A DNA stretch of 64,000 nt from Morinoia aosen (GCA_030386875.1 CM059575.1:42376859-42440858); one strand, 5' to 3'; positions 60,601-62,714 are shown, numbered from the stretch's first letter. The notes: generated from the sequence alone by a model not told the origin. A program made the numbers and translations.

Positions 60601-62714
60601 CCCGTTCAGATGTATTGAACTATAAGATTGTTCGTGAATTGTTCAAACATCTTAACATAGAAGAAAAATGCAAGATTCGTAAAGAACGGTGATATGCATG
60701 CTAAGTTAAAATAAATTATTAGCTTCGTAATATTTGGCGATTTACAAGCTAAATTAAATAGAATTTTCGGCAATTTCTATATTAAATTCACAAAAACTTT
60801 CAAATGCACCTTCAACTTTATTAAATTGGTTTGGTTTTTGTTAGCCTGTCACATACTTTAAGATATAGACATTAAGTCAAACTATAAAGGTTTAGTCGTA
60901 AAAGTATAAAAATTTTGTGTAGCTACAGGGTTTAACTATTCATTTTACATAGCTTTCAGTTATGACCGTGACTCATCGGGAATTCAAAGTAGTGAATTCA
61001 GTTAGCGGGCCTGATTGAACGCTATAATTCAACAGTTAGCTATCTAATTTACTAGGTATGAATAGGCTCTTTATTTGATTACAAGTACGCACAGCCCGTC
61101 AAAAATTACGGGACTCGCTAACTTTCTTGAACAAATTTTCCAAATGTGATGCCCAACGAATGTATTCATCCTAACAGCGCTCGTGATGAAAAATATTCTT
61201 GTCTTACGCACTGATGAAACTCGTATCACAGATACGGTCACTATAACTCTCCTCATGAGCGTGACAAAGAAAATGGAAGAAGCGGACTCCAAATAAACCA
61301 AGGGTATTATTAGATAGTAGCAGGACCCGCGGAGATTCCATGGACAATGTCATCGTTAAGCTAGGCGGACCCGAGAAAAAATTCAGACAGTATTACCTAA
61401 CCTGTGCTAACCTAGCCTATCCTAATCTAAGCTAACCTAATCTATCCTAACAAAACCTATCCTGATAAAATGTCAAATAAATGTACGAGGAGCTCACAAG
61501 ATTCGAACTCAGGACTTAAATTCACCGCGCCAGAACGCTATCGATTGCGCTACCGACCACCCTAAAAGGTGATCGAAGCCCAACGAAAGCAATGCTTGGC
61601 ACAGTGAAAGCAGGCACGCACTTGGCCCGACAGATATATTTTTACTTATGTATCGAGAGTTCAAAGTCAAGTCACCCCCAGAAACAGTTACGAATCTGGT
61701 ACGGAAAGCTACTGCTTCCACAAGGTTTTTCAAATAAATAAATGTACGAGGAGCTCACAAGATTCGAACTCAGGACTTAAATTCACCGCGCCAGAACGGT
61801 ATCGATCGCGCTACCGACCACCCTAAAAGGTGATCGAAGCCCAACGAAAGCAATGCTTGGCACAGTGAAAGCAGGGGGTGACTTGACTTTCTGGGGGTGA
61901 CTTGACTTTGAACTCTCGATACATAAGTAAAAATATATCTGTACGGCCAAGTGCGTGCCTGCTTTCACTGTGCCAAGCATTGCTTTCGTTGGGCTTCGAT
62001 CACCTTTTAGGGTGGTCGGTAGCGCAATCGATAGCGTTCTGGCGCGGTGAATTTAAGTCCTGAGTTCGAATCTTGTGAGCTCCTCGTACATTTATTTATT
62101 TATTTATTTGAAAAACCTTGTGGAAGCAGTAGCTTTCCGTACCAGATTCGTAACTGTTTCTGGGGGTGACTTGACTTTGAACTCTCGATAAATGTCAAAT
62201 ATTTAAATGCATGGAAACGCCACCTTTTAATGTTACACTGAGGAATTCGGTATCCATGATACCGCAAAATCACACAACGCGGACACCAAATAAATACATA
62301 AATAAGCACACAACGGGTATTATTAGGTTAAATACTTTTACTTTCATGATTTATGACCTTCATTTGAATGATAAAATACGTATTTTTGGAAAGTATCGGT
62401 AAAGTATCGGCCGGATTTTGCCGATACCGATACCACTAAAAATGGCCGATACTGCCGATACCGATACCGAAACATCGGTACATCACTACGCCTGACTCAC
62501 GTAGGACACACTTTCAAAAGGTAACTGAGTAAAATAAAGCAATCCAACTGAAACTAAAAAACTATACAAAGTGCTATAATCAAATTCAAACTAGTCACTG
62601 ACAGGAATATGAAGGACCTTCAAAGCATTCGGCACACGCAACACATAGGCCCACCTTTGCCAACAGCAGATGCCTCCGCATAGCCTCTCTCAGGGCCCCG
62701 CCTCACGCCGCTCT
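6369..62714 (-). CDS. C2CD5: C2CD5 ortholog, internal part of gene, 13 exons
   Basis: This is a spliced gene read on the minus strand. Thirteen exons, each bounded by AG and GT, join in phase with no stop and give about 559 codons. From memory of the vertebrate family, the translation follows C2CD5 in order: the FPSGFVLRIG segment, the GTVSARCVKLLE and SRDSWWAQLRGEV block, an LGCNVILGYTE block, VCILNVSGTAAI, a paired CxxC segment, GRGCLVQARVF, GMNAIFGLRVRLSVGE, and an acidic SSDSEDEDL region. Vertebrate C2CD5 binds calcium and phospholipid through an N-terminal C2 domain and acts as an Akt substrate in insulin-driven GLUT4 vesicle delivery. That C2 domain would lie right of the window, and the last exons left of 6369. 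Introns reach 16 kb and hold nearly all the mobile elements described here. The identity of the central exons is firm. The small linker exons rest mainly on splice phase. Confidence 0.9.
6635..6830 (-). repeat. Diverged copy of the 350-bp SINE family
   Basis: The words AAGAGAGGAAAGAG, CACTATTTAGT, GAACCTATG and GAAGTTGAGG follow in the order of the family consensus (see 14735-15099), with many changes. It is bounded on the right by an ATT-repeat stretch like the tails of other copies. Confidence 0.5.
6850..7016 (-). repeat. Diverged partial SINE, interrupted on the right
   Basis: It begins TTAGTTTGAGATTTCC and carries weakened family words such as CACTTAGTATGG and AAACAGCAAGGAAG. It stops where the ATT tail of the next copy begins, so that copy inserted into it. 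Confidence 0.5.
7027..7345 (-). repeat. SINE family copy with (ATT)n tail
   Basis: An ATT microsatellite at 7027-7057 forms the 3' tail (AAT on the sense strand). The body follows the consensus from AGCCTCCCTTAACCAC to AGCTCAGGCCCTCACA. The hairpin-rich 5' end is missing, so the copy is 5' truncated. It closely resembles the copy at 36893. Confidence 0.8.
7385..7645 (-). repeat. SINE-related sequence, variant subfamily
   Basis: The segment GACGCAAGTCCCGAAGGTCT, then a gap, then GGAAGGCCTACTTAACC, shares its last part with the main SINE family. The first part is shared with 24125-24390 and 36510-36835. These three may form a second subfamily. Confidence 0.4.
8165..8700 (-). repeat. Decayed single arm of the Penelope-like/foldback repeat
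   Basis: The order of words (a sense-strand GATGTTGGAGCTGGACTCC block at 8248-8264, then GTAACGACTCTTAAA, then ATGCCGACATACGACGATG) is the same as in the arm at 59560-59940 inside the 6.4-kb element, at perhaps 70-75% identity by eye. Only one arm is present here. Confidence 0.6.
8701..9922. other. Intron between exons L and M, nothing found
   Basis: This is AT-rich sequence with short chance reading frames and no repeat family that I can match within the window. Confidence 0.4.
9923..10129 (-). CDS. C2CD5: C2CD5 exon L, acidic SSDSEDED segment
   Basis: This 207-bp exon is phase 0 at both ends, with acceptor GTGCTGGGCAG and donor GTCAGA. It begins PEKRSQRTRPGSRNASELVA, similar in tone to vertebrate PEPRQRSRLLRSQSESSDE, and continues SSDSEDEDLTAG. 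It ends NKEACLLE, matching GKKDAFVLE. The serine- and acid-rich stretch looks like a phosphorylated disordered segment. Confidence 0.85.
10130..11359. other. Intron between exons K and L, nothing found
   Basis: No repeats or coding signals were recognised. The open frame at 10368-10601 on the minus strand has no family resemblance, and no exon is needed here because exons K and L already join in phase 0. Confidence 0.4.
11360..11458 (-). CDS. C2CD5: C2CD5 exon K
   Basis: This 99-bp exon, phase 0 at both ends, lies between the acceptor GTGCTGCAG and the donor GTGAGG. It encodes DSSEGEDVRRQWQHKLAAVM and RANREFYGVL. This helical segment corresponds to vertebrate HISHMQKKINDTIAKNKELYEI. Position and residue pattern support it, although identity is moderate. 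Confidence 0.85.
11860..12235 (-). repeat. SINE family copy, moderately diverged
   Basis: It runs from CCTAACCCCAACAAAGGTG to a degraded hairpin end (AAATAGTTATACTTCCCCC). The canonical middle words GGAATCTGCACAAAGTG and GCAGTGAACTGGAAAAAG are present. Confidence 0.75.
12341..12490. repeat. 18-bp minisatellite in C2CD5 intron J-K
   Basis: About seven head-to-tail copies of GAAGGGACTGTGCTGAAG are followed by two diverged ones ending near GGGACCATGTAGAGG. Because 18 is a multiple of three, the minus strand reads as a repeated FSTVPS peptide. It lies outside the exon and about 105 bp past its donor. Confidence 0.95.
12595..12720 (-). CDS. C2CD5: C2CD5 exon J, GMNA(I/L)FGLR block
   Basis: This 126-bp exon of exactly 42 codons is phase 0 at both ends, with acceptor GCGTTGCAG and donor GTGTGG. 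It encodes GMNAIFGLRVRLSVGERLVV and VASGTAVYLSALPPP. It matches vertebrate GMNALFGLRIQITVGENMLM and LASATGVYLAALPTP. It is the most conserved exon in the window. Confidence 0.95.
13115..13709. mobile_element. hAT-type MITE with 8-bp target duplication
   Basis: The element spans 13123-13701 (579 bp). Inverted ends begin CATGGAGCTAGGATATA and continue, with one indel, into GGAGGGAGCATAGCC. The direct repeat GAGTTACT lies at 13115-13122 and 13702-13709. No transposase is encoded. An 8-bp duplication is typical of hAT elements. It sits between C2CD5 exons I and J. Confidence 0.9.
13990..14126 (-). CDS. C2CD5: C2CD5 exon I
   Basis: This 137-bp exon follows CCTTATTGCAG and ends in phase 0 at GTGAGC. 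It encodes GRGCLVQARVFKHRRELKGE and then DALPFVEYEITKIIINKVR. These match vertebrate GKGCLIQARLCRLKKK and NLLPFMEYEVHTQLMNKLK, so the assignment is secure. Confidence 0.95.
14735..15099 (-). repeat. SINE family, type copy with 12-bp duplication
   Basis: This 365-bp copy is flanked by AGTCTAATTCCA at 14723-14734 and 15100-15111. On the minus (sense) strand it starts with CCCCTCAGGGGGATACAACT. It has a GATACAA/TTGTATC hairpin, then GGGAATTAGCGCTCCC, then a body with AATAAAATG about 115 bp in. It ends AGGGAGGCTTAAACTAACTT plus a short repeat rich in TAATCTAATC. The target duplication and repeat tail mark it as retroposed. I see no convincing tRNA A/B box pair, 7SL or 5S head, and no open reading frame, so the promoter class is unknown. 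Confidence 0.9.
15112..16480. other. Intron H-I, nothing recognised
   Basis: The longest frame (15195-15629, minus) shows no domain. No internal repeat was matched. Confidence 0.4.
16488..16720. repeat. Microsatellites (CA)n and (TA)n
   Basis: CACACA-rich tracts with ACGC and ATTC interruptions run from 16492 to about 16600. A TATATA stretch follows at 16688-16717. The overlapping His/Thr-rich frames are repeat artefacts. Confidence 0.95.
16721..22805. other. Large gene-less part of intron H-I
   Basis: About 6 kb of AT-rich DNA without a recognised gene or element. CCTAACCTAACC-type words occur at 16987-17000 and 17218-17230. A perfect 11-bp-arm palindrome lies at 20624-20653. The frames at 20727-21322 match no family that I know. 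Confidence 0.5.
22819..23162 (-). repeat. SINE family copy
   Basis: A nearly complete copy, from TTAGTTTAAACCTCCC to the hairpin end CTCCTGAGAGG. Short flanking repeats GATTTAAA are seen at 22811 and 23159. It lies about 90 bp beyond exon H on the gene's downstream side. Confidence 0.85.
23253..23317 (-). CDS. C2CD5: C2CD5 exon H
   Basis: This 65-bp exon lies between the acceptor TCTCTCACAG and a GTCAGT donor. With the two bases left by exon G it reads KHGKVTDILLATIEPPPGIP, aligning with vertebrate QKVPDVLFTTIDLPTDATV. It ends in phase 1. It lies immediately right of a SINE copy. Confidence 0.9.
24125..24390 (-). repeat. SINE-related sequence, variant subfamily
   Basis: It carries ACACAGAAACAGTAAATTGG from the main family, followed by CCTGAAGGTCTATCTAAAGC and GACGCAAGTCCCCAT. 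The latter words are shared with 7385-7645 and 36510-36835. Confidence 0.4.
25409..25565 (-). mobile_element. 3' end of the LINE at 28687, truncated copy
   Basis: An AGT repeat at 25409-25453 (the ACT tail on the sense strand) is followed by about 110 bp matching the LINE 3' end at 28706-28815. Shared words include GGTTTGCTA, CTTCAGTTA and ATCGCACCGAAGGTCACAT. The copy then stops, as expected for a very short 5'-truncated insertion. Confidence 0.85.
25706..25820 (-). CDS. C2CD5: C2CD5 exon G, zinc-ribbon-like CxxC segment
   Basis: This 115-bp exon runs from the acceptor TTGCTCAG to a GTGAGT donor, phase 1 in and phase 2 out. It encodes CEPVCCVCHSPFADAAELPF and then KVAISKCALCK. The spacing of two CxxC pairs matches the vertebrate segment with CGFCHIPYDEL and CYNCRKQK. 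The cysteine pairs suggest a structural metal site. Confidence 0.9.
25932..26284 (-). repeat. SINE family copy with 14-bp duplication
   Basis: It is flanked by GATTAAATAAGCCA at 25918-25931 and 26285-26298. The tail reads GATTAGATTAGAGGTTAG and the 5' hairpin end is complete. The right duplication directly abuts an older copy. Confidence 0.9.
26299..26655 (-). repeat. Older SINE family copy, adjacent
   Basis: It runs from TTTAAGACTTCCTAACCAC to a diverged hairpin end (GAAACAATAGTTGTATTCC). The copy at 25932 inserted at or in its tail. Confidence 0.75.
26656..28559. other. Intron F-G, nothing recognised
   Basis: AT-rich DNA without repeats or exons that I can support. Confidence 0.4.
28560..28656 (-). 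CDS. C2CD5: C2CD5 exon F (candidate linker exon beside LINE insertion)
   Basis: This 97-bp exon starts in phase 0 after GTGTGCAG and ends in phase 1 at a GTAAGA donor. It encodes GGSLRGRQTSVSEDGDMALG followed by a serine/threonine-rich stretch. The single base left over pairs with the TT that begins exon G to make a Val codon. The acceptor has a weak pyrimidine tract, and a full LINE sits 18-30 bp upstream of it. This exon is therefore either still used despite the insertion or is at risk of skipping. Confidence 0.65.
28918..29021 (-). promoter_or_regulatory. Two stable hairpins in LINE 3' UTR
   Basis: Hairpin one spans 28918-28953, with GGCAGC/GCTGCC arms and an inner CCCC/GGGG pair. Hairpin two has perfect 12-bp arms at 28961-28972 (ATGGCCGGACGC) and 29010-29021, with a nested TGAAACC/GGTTTCA stem. 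They lie just after ORF2. Structured 3' UTRs are recognised by the reverse transcriptase in several LINEs. That role is inferred here. Confidence 0.75.
29101..32859 (-). CDS. LINE ORF2: endonuclease, reverse transcriptase, RNase H
   Basis: The 1252-residue protein nicks the target DNA, copies the element RNA from the nick and removes RNA. Residues 17-231 form an AP-endonuclease-like domain, with the HWNCRSL start, GGDWNGKH and the terminal GSDHFPV motif. Residues 500-760 form the reverse transcriptase, with YRPIALTS, FFDLRKAYDTAW, GVPQGSVIS and the catalytic YVDD at 680-683. Residues 970-1095 form an RNase H with the expected acidic residues D977 (YTDGS), E1011, D1036 and D1086. A C-terminal CxxC-H-C knuckle lies near 1183-1199 (CDHC, then HILVEC). 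The first 20 bases overlap the end of ORF1. No stop or frameshift interrupts it, so it may be functional. Confidence 0.95.
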   Translation of the reverse strand: MHHLRSNNCNFFIRLAFTIIHWNCRSLRRNYGDLHAILLELQPACVLLQETMLGGSAPPRLKHYQVETYSTNNNPLPGTGLAIFVKQSFPYYRLPINSRLQVMAVRVETATAPFTVCNLYIPPLRIATCEELLDVIRQLPEPFVVGGDWNGKHAAWGNNSIDQQGREVERLLASTDLCLLNTGSMTHFHVQTGTTSAIDISVCSPDCYPDARWTVMDDAHGSDHFPVVVTFPTYLPFNSEPHYLLKRADWEAFEALTALEDGGDQTTVDEALERFTSTIRTAASIAIPRSKGGKVNHRVPWWSDECAQANFERKRALRRYQRSHNLADKILYQRARARAQLVKDTARKQSWQRYVSTLNADTPTSKIWQRVQKMRGRSGHALPCLTDNGEITMNQDRVASLLAEHFADVSSGRHYTPGFQIIKQRQEQSHLNFASDEQYPYNSPITYLELYHALRQCKNTSPGPDGIHYKMLRKMHSSAITYLLHLYNKIWTTHVYPTEWQLATVLAFLKPNKPSTEASSYRPIALTSCVGKVLEKIINVRLMRFLEAGDHLSPVQFGFRTLRGTTDALLRLQNHIVKERAQGRHTICVFFDLRKAYDTAWRYGILEQLHKIGVRGHMAMYVREFLRERRFRVRVGTRFSALMTQNEGVPQGSVISCTLFLLAMDAITKDLPGHVSFSLYVDDFMLYASSRYLPALTRRVQEAINRIGAWADKRGFSFSVEKSVALHVQPRRTNEPTPELFLGDRLVNVSPTASFLGMLFDNKLSWRPHILALKGRCSKALNLLKCLSRLTWGADRTTMLRLYRATVRAKIDYGCVVYQSASPSCLSLLDPIHNSALRLCTGAFRTSPVMSLLVDCGEPALQLRRTQLTLQYVVRLRQLPFTATWNSVMEGVRGRVLFPYYIPSSTDYEALAEMAQLPSFKVERAPTLEEPTWQIPIQTFCPGPQYPKKEMMTRSILRHIFQDHLHSDHEGAFHIYTDGSKADDAVGCAAVSDGGVVEERLLPETSIYSAELIAIRAALRMIEERPASGSYVVFSDSKAAIQSLRSYNSTHPIISGIMSSLLRLASSPKLVTLCWVPGHVDVRGNDRADELARNAATSAANPTNIRVPARDYYPIIKAALTQLWQRQWENTLDNKLRKIKNSVRAWPSSACRNRRVEVLCRLRIGHTRLTHGHLIERRPAPLCDHCLVPLSVQHILVECLHFSDVRSRYYPGLQGADSDFVLCKMLGEPTRGRFNHWRLISYLSDSSLMNKL
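32840..34261 (-). CDS. LINE ORF1, CCHC gag-like, start missing
   Basis: The frame is open from the truncated 5' end of the element to 32840. From a GTG near 34222 it gives 460 residues. An RNA-recognition-like N-terminal half (VANRMQSQAIVNLRTL) is cut short. It is followed by three zinc knuckles at about 114-127 (CYKCQRFGHGAGSC), 134-146 and 152-166. The C-terminal third is proline-, lysine- and serine-rich and looks disordered. ORF1 proteins coat element RNA. This copy lacks roughly the first 80 or more residues, so translation of ORF1 from this copy is doubtful. The GTG start is only formal. Confidence 0.85.
   Translation of the reverse strand, partial: GQPKNINETRSGGVIVEVANRMQSQAIVNLRTLDMNEVVVEPHKTLNQTKGTIHYMNAPNFTPDQILEGLKRHKVTDVYQTKKRIGGVLMNQNVYILTFDACQLPTEVSIGWTKCSVRDYVPRPRRCYKCQRFGHGAGSCRAAVGVCYQCAGEVHELPCSLPARCSNCRGPHPASSLNCPTYKQEQEVVALQCKEKLSFGDARRRVAARYVREGVTFADIARPMGISNAVRGEPSGPVEAAPPRGMVVQQTMRELDKGHRRQVSTDDEGHAEGEVLVTSRGRTETGSPPRAAPVVEGPVVSEDVPPDSATTTTLPEGRTSQISSVQGKPPKATAGPSATASAKSTTAKLPPPKMPPPKVPEKLQAMGIPRKRLQSGASPTSTPHSKVARDQSGEPSIAQRKYSFDRVRHVPKRLSDELLKKYPPPPGLPSIPPPDVEVRTWREGRRKPDEARPIPTLVSQRVAITESSAPPQK
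34274..36505. other. Intron E-F, nothing recognised
   Basis: AT-rich DNA. The 122-residue minus-strand frame at 35965-36333 has hydrophobic stretches but no recognisable family. I treat it as chance. Confidence 0.35.
36510..36835 (-). repeat. SINE-related sequence, variant subfamily
   Basis: It contains CTTAAGGGAGGGAATGAAGA, ACACAAAGTGTGTTC, then AAAAGGTCTTCCTATAGCTG, in the same order as 7385-7645 and 24125-24390. Confidence 0.4.
37168..38159. mobile_element. Solo LTR with 5-bp target duplication
   Basis: The 982-bp segment 37173-38154 begins TGTCAGG and ends TATCGACA, so its ends are the TGTC/GACA inverted pair expected of an LTR. It is flanked by CCTAC at 37168-37172 and 38155-38159. No internal retroviral-type genes are present, so this is the scar left by recombination between two LTRs. 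A 5-bp duplication fits Ty3/gypsy- or BEL-type elements. Which of the two, and its orientation, cannot be told. Confidence 0.85.
37669..38037. repeat. Tandem array of imperfect palindromes inside the LTR
   Basis: Three units at 37761-37836, 37859-37934 and 37963-38037 each start GGTACCACC or GGTACCGCC and end with its reverse complement. Each has an inner AACAGAA/TTCTGTT-type stem (altered on one side in the last unit) and CCGTA/TACGG arms. A related unit with AGGAAGAC/GTCTTCCT arms spans 37669-37757. Units are about 75-89 bp, spaced by about 100 bp. Confidence 0.9.
38178..39571. other. Intron E-F, nothing recognised
   Basis: AT-rich sequence between two SINE copies with no reading frame or repeat that I can support. 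Confidence 0.4.
39586..39933 (-). repeat. SINE family copy with 14-bp duplication
   Basis: It is flanked by AGGTATACTCACTA at 39572-39585 and 39934-39947. The 5' hairpin is a perfect GATACAA/TTGTATC stem with a TTA loop instead of CTA. Confidence 0.9.
40190..40498 (-). pseudogene. Decayed LINE ORF1 fragment, relative of 900-1400
   Basis: On the plus strand, AATCATGGGTTTGTTGATTAG, the CATGGAGTCCGG block and the following GTTTAGCTATTA recall 1038-1140 and 1330-1420. The minus-strand frame includes YPLINKPMIC, like the YRPM pattern of those relics. It is truncated by the adjacent SINE on the right. Confidence 0.5.
40499..40857 (-). repeat. SINE family copy, left arm of inverted pair
   Basis: It is flanked by imperfect repeats of GTTGACAACATCA (40486-40498) and GTCGACAATATCA (40858-40870). 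The body is complete except for a deletion around the GAAGAAGAAAG segment. Confidence 0.85.
40966..41331 (+). repeat. SINE family copy, opposite orientation
   Basis: This is the only copy in sense orientation on the plus strand. It starts at CCCCTCAGGGAGATACAACT and ends in the tail CTAATCTAATCTAATC. It is flanked by TGAACTATTT and TGAACTTTTT. With the previous copy it makes an inverted pair separated by about 110 bp. Confidence 0.9.
41332..44856. other. Intron D-E to E-F part, no gene; AT microsatellite
   Basis: Positions 41333-41640 may continue the ORF1 relic. A TA/TATAA microsatellite occupies 42555-42695. The remainder shows no recognised exon or element. Confidence 0.5.
42555..42695. 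repeat. AT-rich microsatellite
   Basis: Alternating TATATA runs, the longest at about 42610-42643, are mixed with TATAAATAAA units. Confidence 0.95.
44857..44916 (-). CDS. C2CD5: C2CD5 exon E (candidate linker exon)
   Basis: This 60-bp exon follows the strong acceptor CTCCCTCCCTGCAG and ends at a consensus GTAAGT donor. It is phase 0 at both ends and encodes the arginine- and serine-rich segment SGGGSARPRVSSPRPIRRPR. It fits between exons D and F without changing frame. The sequence is low complexity and not recognisable in vertebrates. Its length of exactly 20 codons would also allow it to be skipped. Confidence 0.65.
44917..47845. other. Intron D-E, nothing recognised
   Basis: AT-rich DNA apart from a more GC-rich patch near 45820-45940. 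That patch was examined as an exon candidate and rejected because no frame fits the splice phases. Confidence 0.4.
47846..48071 (-). CDS. C2CD5: C2CD5 exon D
   Basis: This 226-bp exon follows the acceptor TTTTTTCAG. Its first base completes the Cys codon left open by exon C. It reads DDVCILNVSGTAAIVSV, matching vertebrate EEVCILSASGTAAVL. A glycine-, proline- and histidine-rich linker follows (GPPGCLYNPAYPHLPGPLPI), which vertebrates lack. It ends in phase 0 at a less usual GTCAGC donor. Confidence 0.9.
48700..49038 (-). repeat. SINE family copy
   Basis: The full order of family words runs from ATTCCCTCTCCGGCACAAAG to the hairpin end TCCACCTGAGGGG. The tail side is diverged, and I could not define a clean target duplication. 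Confidence 0.8.
49707..50903 (-). repeat. SINE family copy interrupted by a TTAA element
   Basis: It is flanked by CTGACTTGCTTCA at 49694-49706 and 50904-50916. The body is split at GGAGTTAA (49800) and continues GGGAACGTGG at 50642. Removing the insert and one TTAA restores the family consensus, so the SINE was there first. Confidence 0.92.
49797..50641. mobile_element. piggyBac-type MITE in a SINE, TTAA duplication
   Basis: The 837-bp element 49801-50637 starts CCCGTCGCCACGTCCTGGAC. Its right end, reverse-complemented, starts CCCGTCTCCACATGGTCGAC. TTAA lies on both sides (49797-49800 and 50638-50641). TTAA targets and CCC/GGG ends are the signature of piggyBac-type transposons. No transposase is encoded. 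Several CTTAGAAGGTCG-like words (near 49820, 50029, 50080, and in CTTAGTAGGTCG near 50609) form subterminal repeats. Confidence 0.9.
51355..51526 (-). CDS. C2CD5: C2CD5 exon C, conserved WW/LGC block
   Basis: This 172-bp GC-rich exon encodes GTVSARCVKLLERS, then SRDSWWAQLRGEVRMHC and SALGCNVILGYTEFTSI, ending in phase 2 at a GTGCGT donor. It aligns with the vertebrate segment GVVSARSVKLLDRI, RDAWWAEIRQEI, ALGCHAVVGYSESTSI. I recall this part of the family being described as YbjQ-like. The acceptor at 51527 lies only about 70 bp from a 2.8-kb array that is pure pyrimidine-type on the gene's sense strand. Confidence 0.95.
51563..54398 (-). repeat. SINE remnant expanded into a minisatellite
   Basis: The left edge reads TTAAGCTTCCCTAACAAAAG and AGAGAGGC, the tail-side start of the SINE consensus. 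The right edge reads ATCATTTAGTACGGAATTAAG, the part that normally follows about 25 bp later. Between them, in place of the SINE's purine-rich GAGGAAGGAGGAAGG segment, lies the 2.8-kb purine array. The right edge is cut by the tail of another SINE at 54399. Confidence 0.7.
51605..54374. repeat. 2.8-kb 19-bp polypurine minisatellite
   Basis: About 145 copies of a 19-bp unit, typically GGGAAAAGGAAAGAACGAA. The plus strand is almost pure purine. Variants are zoned: GGAAAAAGGAAAGAACAAA on the left (to about 52300), mixed GGGAATAAGGAAAGCACAAA units at about 52890-53960, and homogeneous GGGGAAAAGGAAAGAACGA at 54110-54370. The very long reading frames on both strands arise because 19 is not a multiple of three and the unit lacks stops. 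They are not genes. Confidence 0.97.
54399..54726 (-). repeat. SINE family copy, 5' truncated
   Basis: The tail ATTAGATTAGATATTAGATT is followed by the full body to CTGGGAGTGCTA. The terminal GATACAA hairpin is missing. It inserted into the older SINE that carries the minisatellite. Confidence 0.8.
55016..55216 (-). CDS. C2CD5: C2CD5 exon B
   Basis: This 201-bp exon follows a pyrimidine-containing acceptor ending CACTCAG and ends at a GTTAGT donor in phase 1. It begins PNTRTWTGVSPSNPFF and ends YPFFTMTNFPSGFVLRIG. The end matches the vertebrate segment FPFFTLTSFPPGFLVHVG closely. A shorter version starting at an alternative CTCAG acceptor (exon start 55154) would be phase 0 and would not join exon A. 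Confidence 0.85.
55217..56036. other. Intron A-B, nothing recognised
   Basis: AT-rich DNA with no repeat or exon that I can support. Confidence 0.4.
57548..57572 (-). ncRNA. Hammerhead-ribozyme-like core, left arm
   Basis: On the minus strand, CTGATGA is followed by TGGATCTGGACTCC and GAAAC, so two core boxes flank a GGA(T/G)/CTCC-type stem II. There is one extra U before the stem, and stem I and the cleavage triplet are not canonical. Penelope-like retroelements are known to carry hammerhead motifs. I rate this as suggestive only. Confidence 0.35.
57609..59552. mobile_element. hAT-type element with transposase remnant, 6-bp duplication
   Basis: The 1,932-bp element 57615-59546 has inverted ends CAGGGTGCGTACAGGC. 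The direct repeat GATAAA lies at 57609-57614 and 59547-59552. It sits in the left arm of the Penelope-like inverted repeat, so it is younger than that repeat. With 3761-4575 it defines a family that makes 6-bp rather than 8-bp duplications. Confidence 0.9.
57867..59099 (-). CDS. Internally deleted hAT transposase
   Basis: The open frame of 410 residues belongs to the hAT element at 57615-59546. Near the N-terminus (about residues 33-61) lies a zinc finger, CTACESEFDI then HAKGTKH, of the DNA-binding type found in hAT transposases. The C-terminal part has the hAT dimerisation signature (SVERGFSVSKQLMEVN, about residues 260-280) followed by a lysine/glutamate-rich coiled coil. The central RNase H-like catalytic region is mostly missing: a complete hAT transposase is usually 550-800 residues. 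Because the frame stays open across the deletion, the product could be a DNA-binding repressor-like protein. Promoter sequence would lie in 59100-59546. Confidence 0.8.
   Translation of the reverse strand: MPGSCSFNNLWLRDKDFQQWIAPHPKLKTMAVCTACESEFDIANNGIAAVRSHAKGTKHAKNVKAQTTRLANPKIGDFFVTSQPSTDPPTPAEGSSEAQTESSETVPAVPESASTSTSSPSVKTCTCQCCRKKTALTDFVQRDKVLKAETLWALKTVASHLSFKCSNQTPWLFASMFEDSPTASKFTMSEKKCEVMSQFSEFFDEAQRKISTFNSFQQDTDWLDVFWSSQLATSSLKKLWLVVKMLLVLSHGQASVERGFSVSKQLMEVNMGENTIVAQRVVMDHIKHVGGISKVDISKKLLFSASQGRQRYQHYLDQKKEEAEKQKKGEKRKRELDEVENLKTKRKRMEESLQALVEDADSFARKAEDKNDLRLLAKSNALRKSAKDKQEQLKGLNAEINDKLNALANA
60492..60517 (+). ncRNA. Hammerhead-ribozyme-like core, right arm
   Basis: CTGATGA, then TGGAGCTGGACTCC with a GGAG/CTCC stem, then GAAAC. 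A CGTATT/AATATG helix follows, where stem III would be. The same single-base insertion occurs as in the left arm. A third relic at 8244-8268 (minus) has CTGATGT instead of CTGATGA. Confidence 0.38.
61468..62200. repeat. tRNA-derived SINE trimer with one target duplication
   Basis: The cluster 61479-62189 is flanked by AAATGTCAAAT at 61468-61478 and 62190-62200. It holds two minus-strand units head to tail (61479-61735, then about 61736-61876) and one plus-strand unit (about 61920-62189). Each unit has tRNA-like promoter boxes: TAGCGCAATCGATAGCG (A box) and GAGTTCGAATCTTG (B box). Tails are AAAT repeats. Units two and three are near-perfect inverted arms of about 140 bp. Confidence 0.85.
62655..62714 (-). 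CDS. C2CD5: C2CD5 exon A (candidate linker exon)
   Basis: This 60-bp candidate exon follows the acceptor GTTGCAG and ends at a GTGGGC donor. Only one frame is open, starting SGVRRGPERGYAEASAV. It enters and leaves in phase 1, which fits the phase-1 start of the next exon at 55216. It would lie in the serine- and glycine-rich linker between the C2 domain and the first conserved block, where the family is poorly conserved. There is no clear similarity to vertebrate C2CD5, so the call depends on GC content, splice sites and phase. Confidence 0.5.

Larger units (their letters stand above)
56037..62496. mobile_element. 6.4-kb hAT-like foldback element with nested insertions
   Basis: The element spans 56045-62488 between inverted ends TAGTGATGTACCGATA. 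The perfect 8-bp repeat CGCCTGAC lies at 56037-56044 and 62489-62496, as in hAT elements. Both termini carry clusters of CCGATACCGATA words, probably transposase-binding repeats. Inverted similarity extends far inward (about 56190-56360 against 62190-62330, and 56755-57010 against 61130-61430), giving long foldback arms. Inside lie an inverted repeat of about 1.1 kb, a second hAT-type element and a tRNA-SINE cluster. No transposase of its own could be recognised, so it is non-autonomous or gutted. Confidence 0.88.

Noticed and set aside
61520-61570. Functional tRNA gene (A and B boxes, TTCGAATC loop)
   Set aside because: The sequence repeats in three units with SINE tails, and the acceptor stem does not close. 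It is a tRNA-derived SINE.
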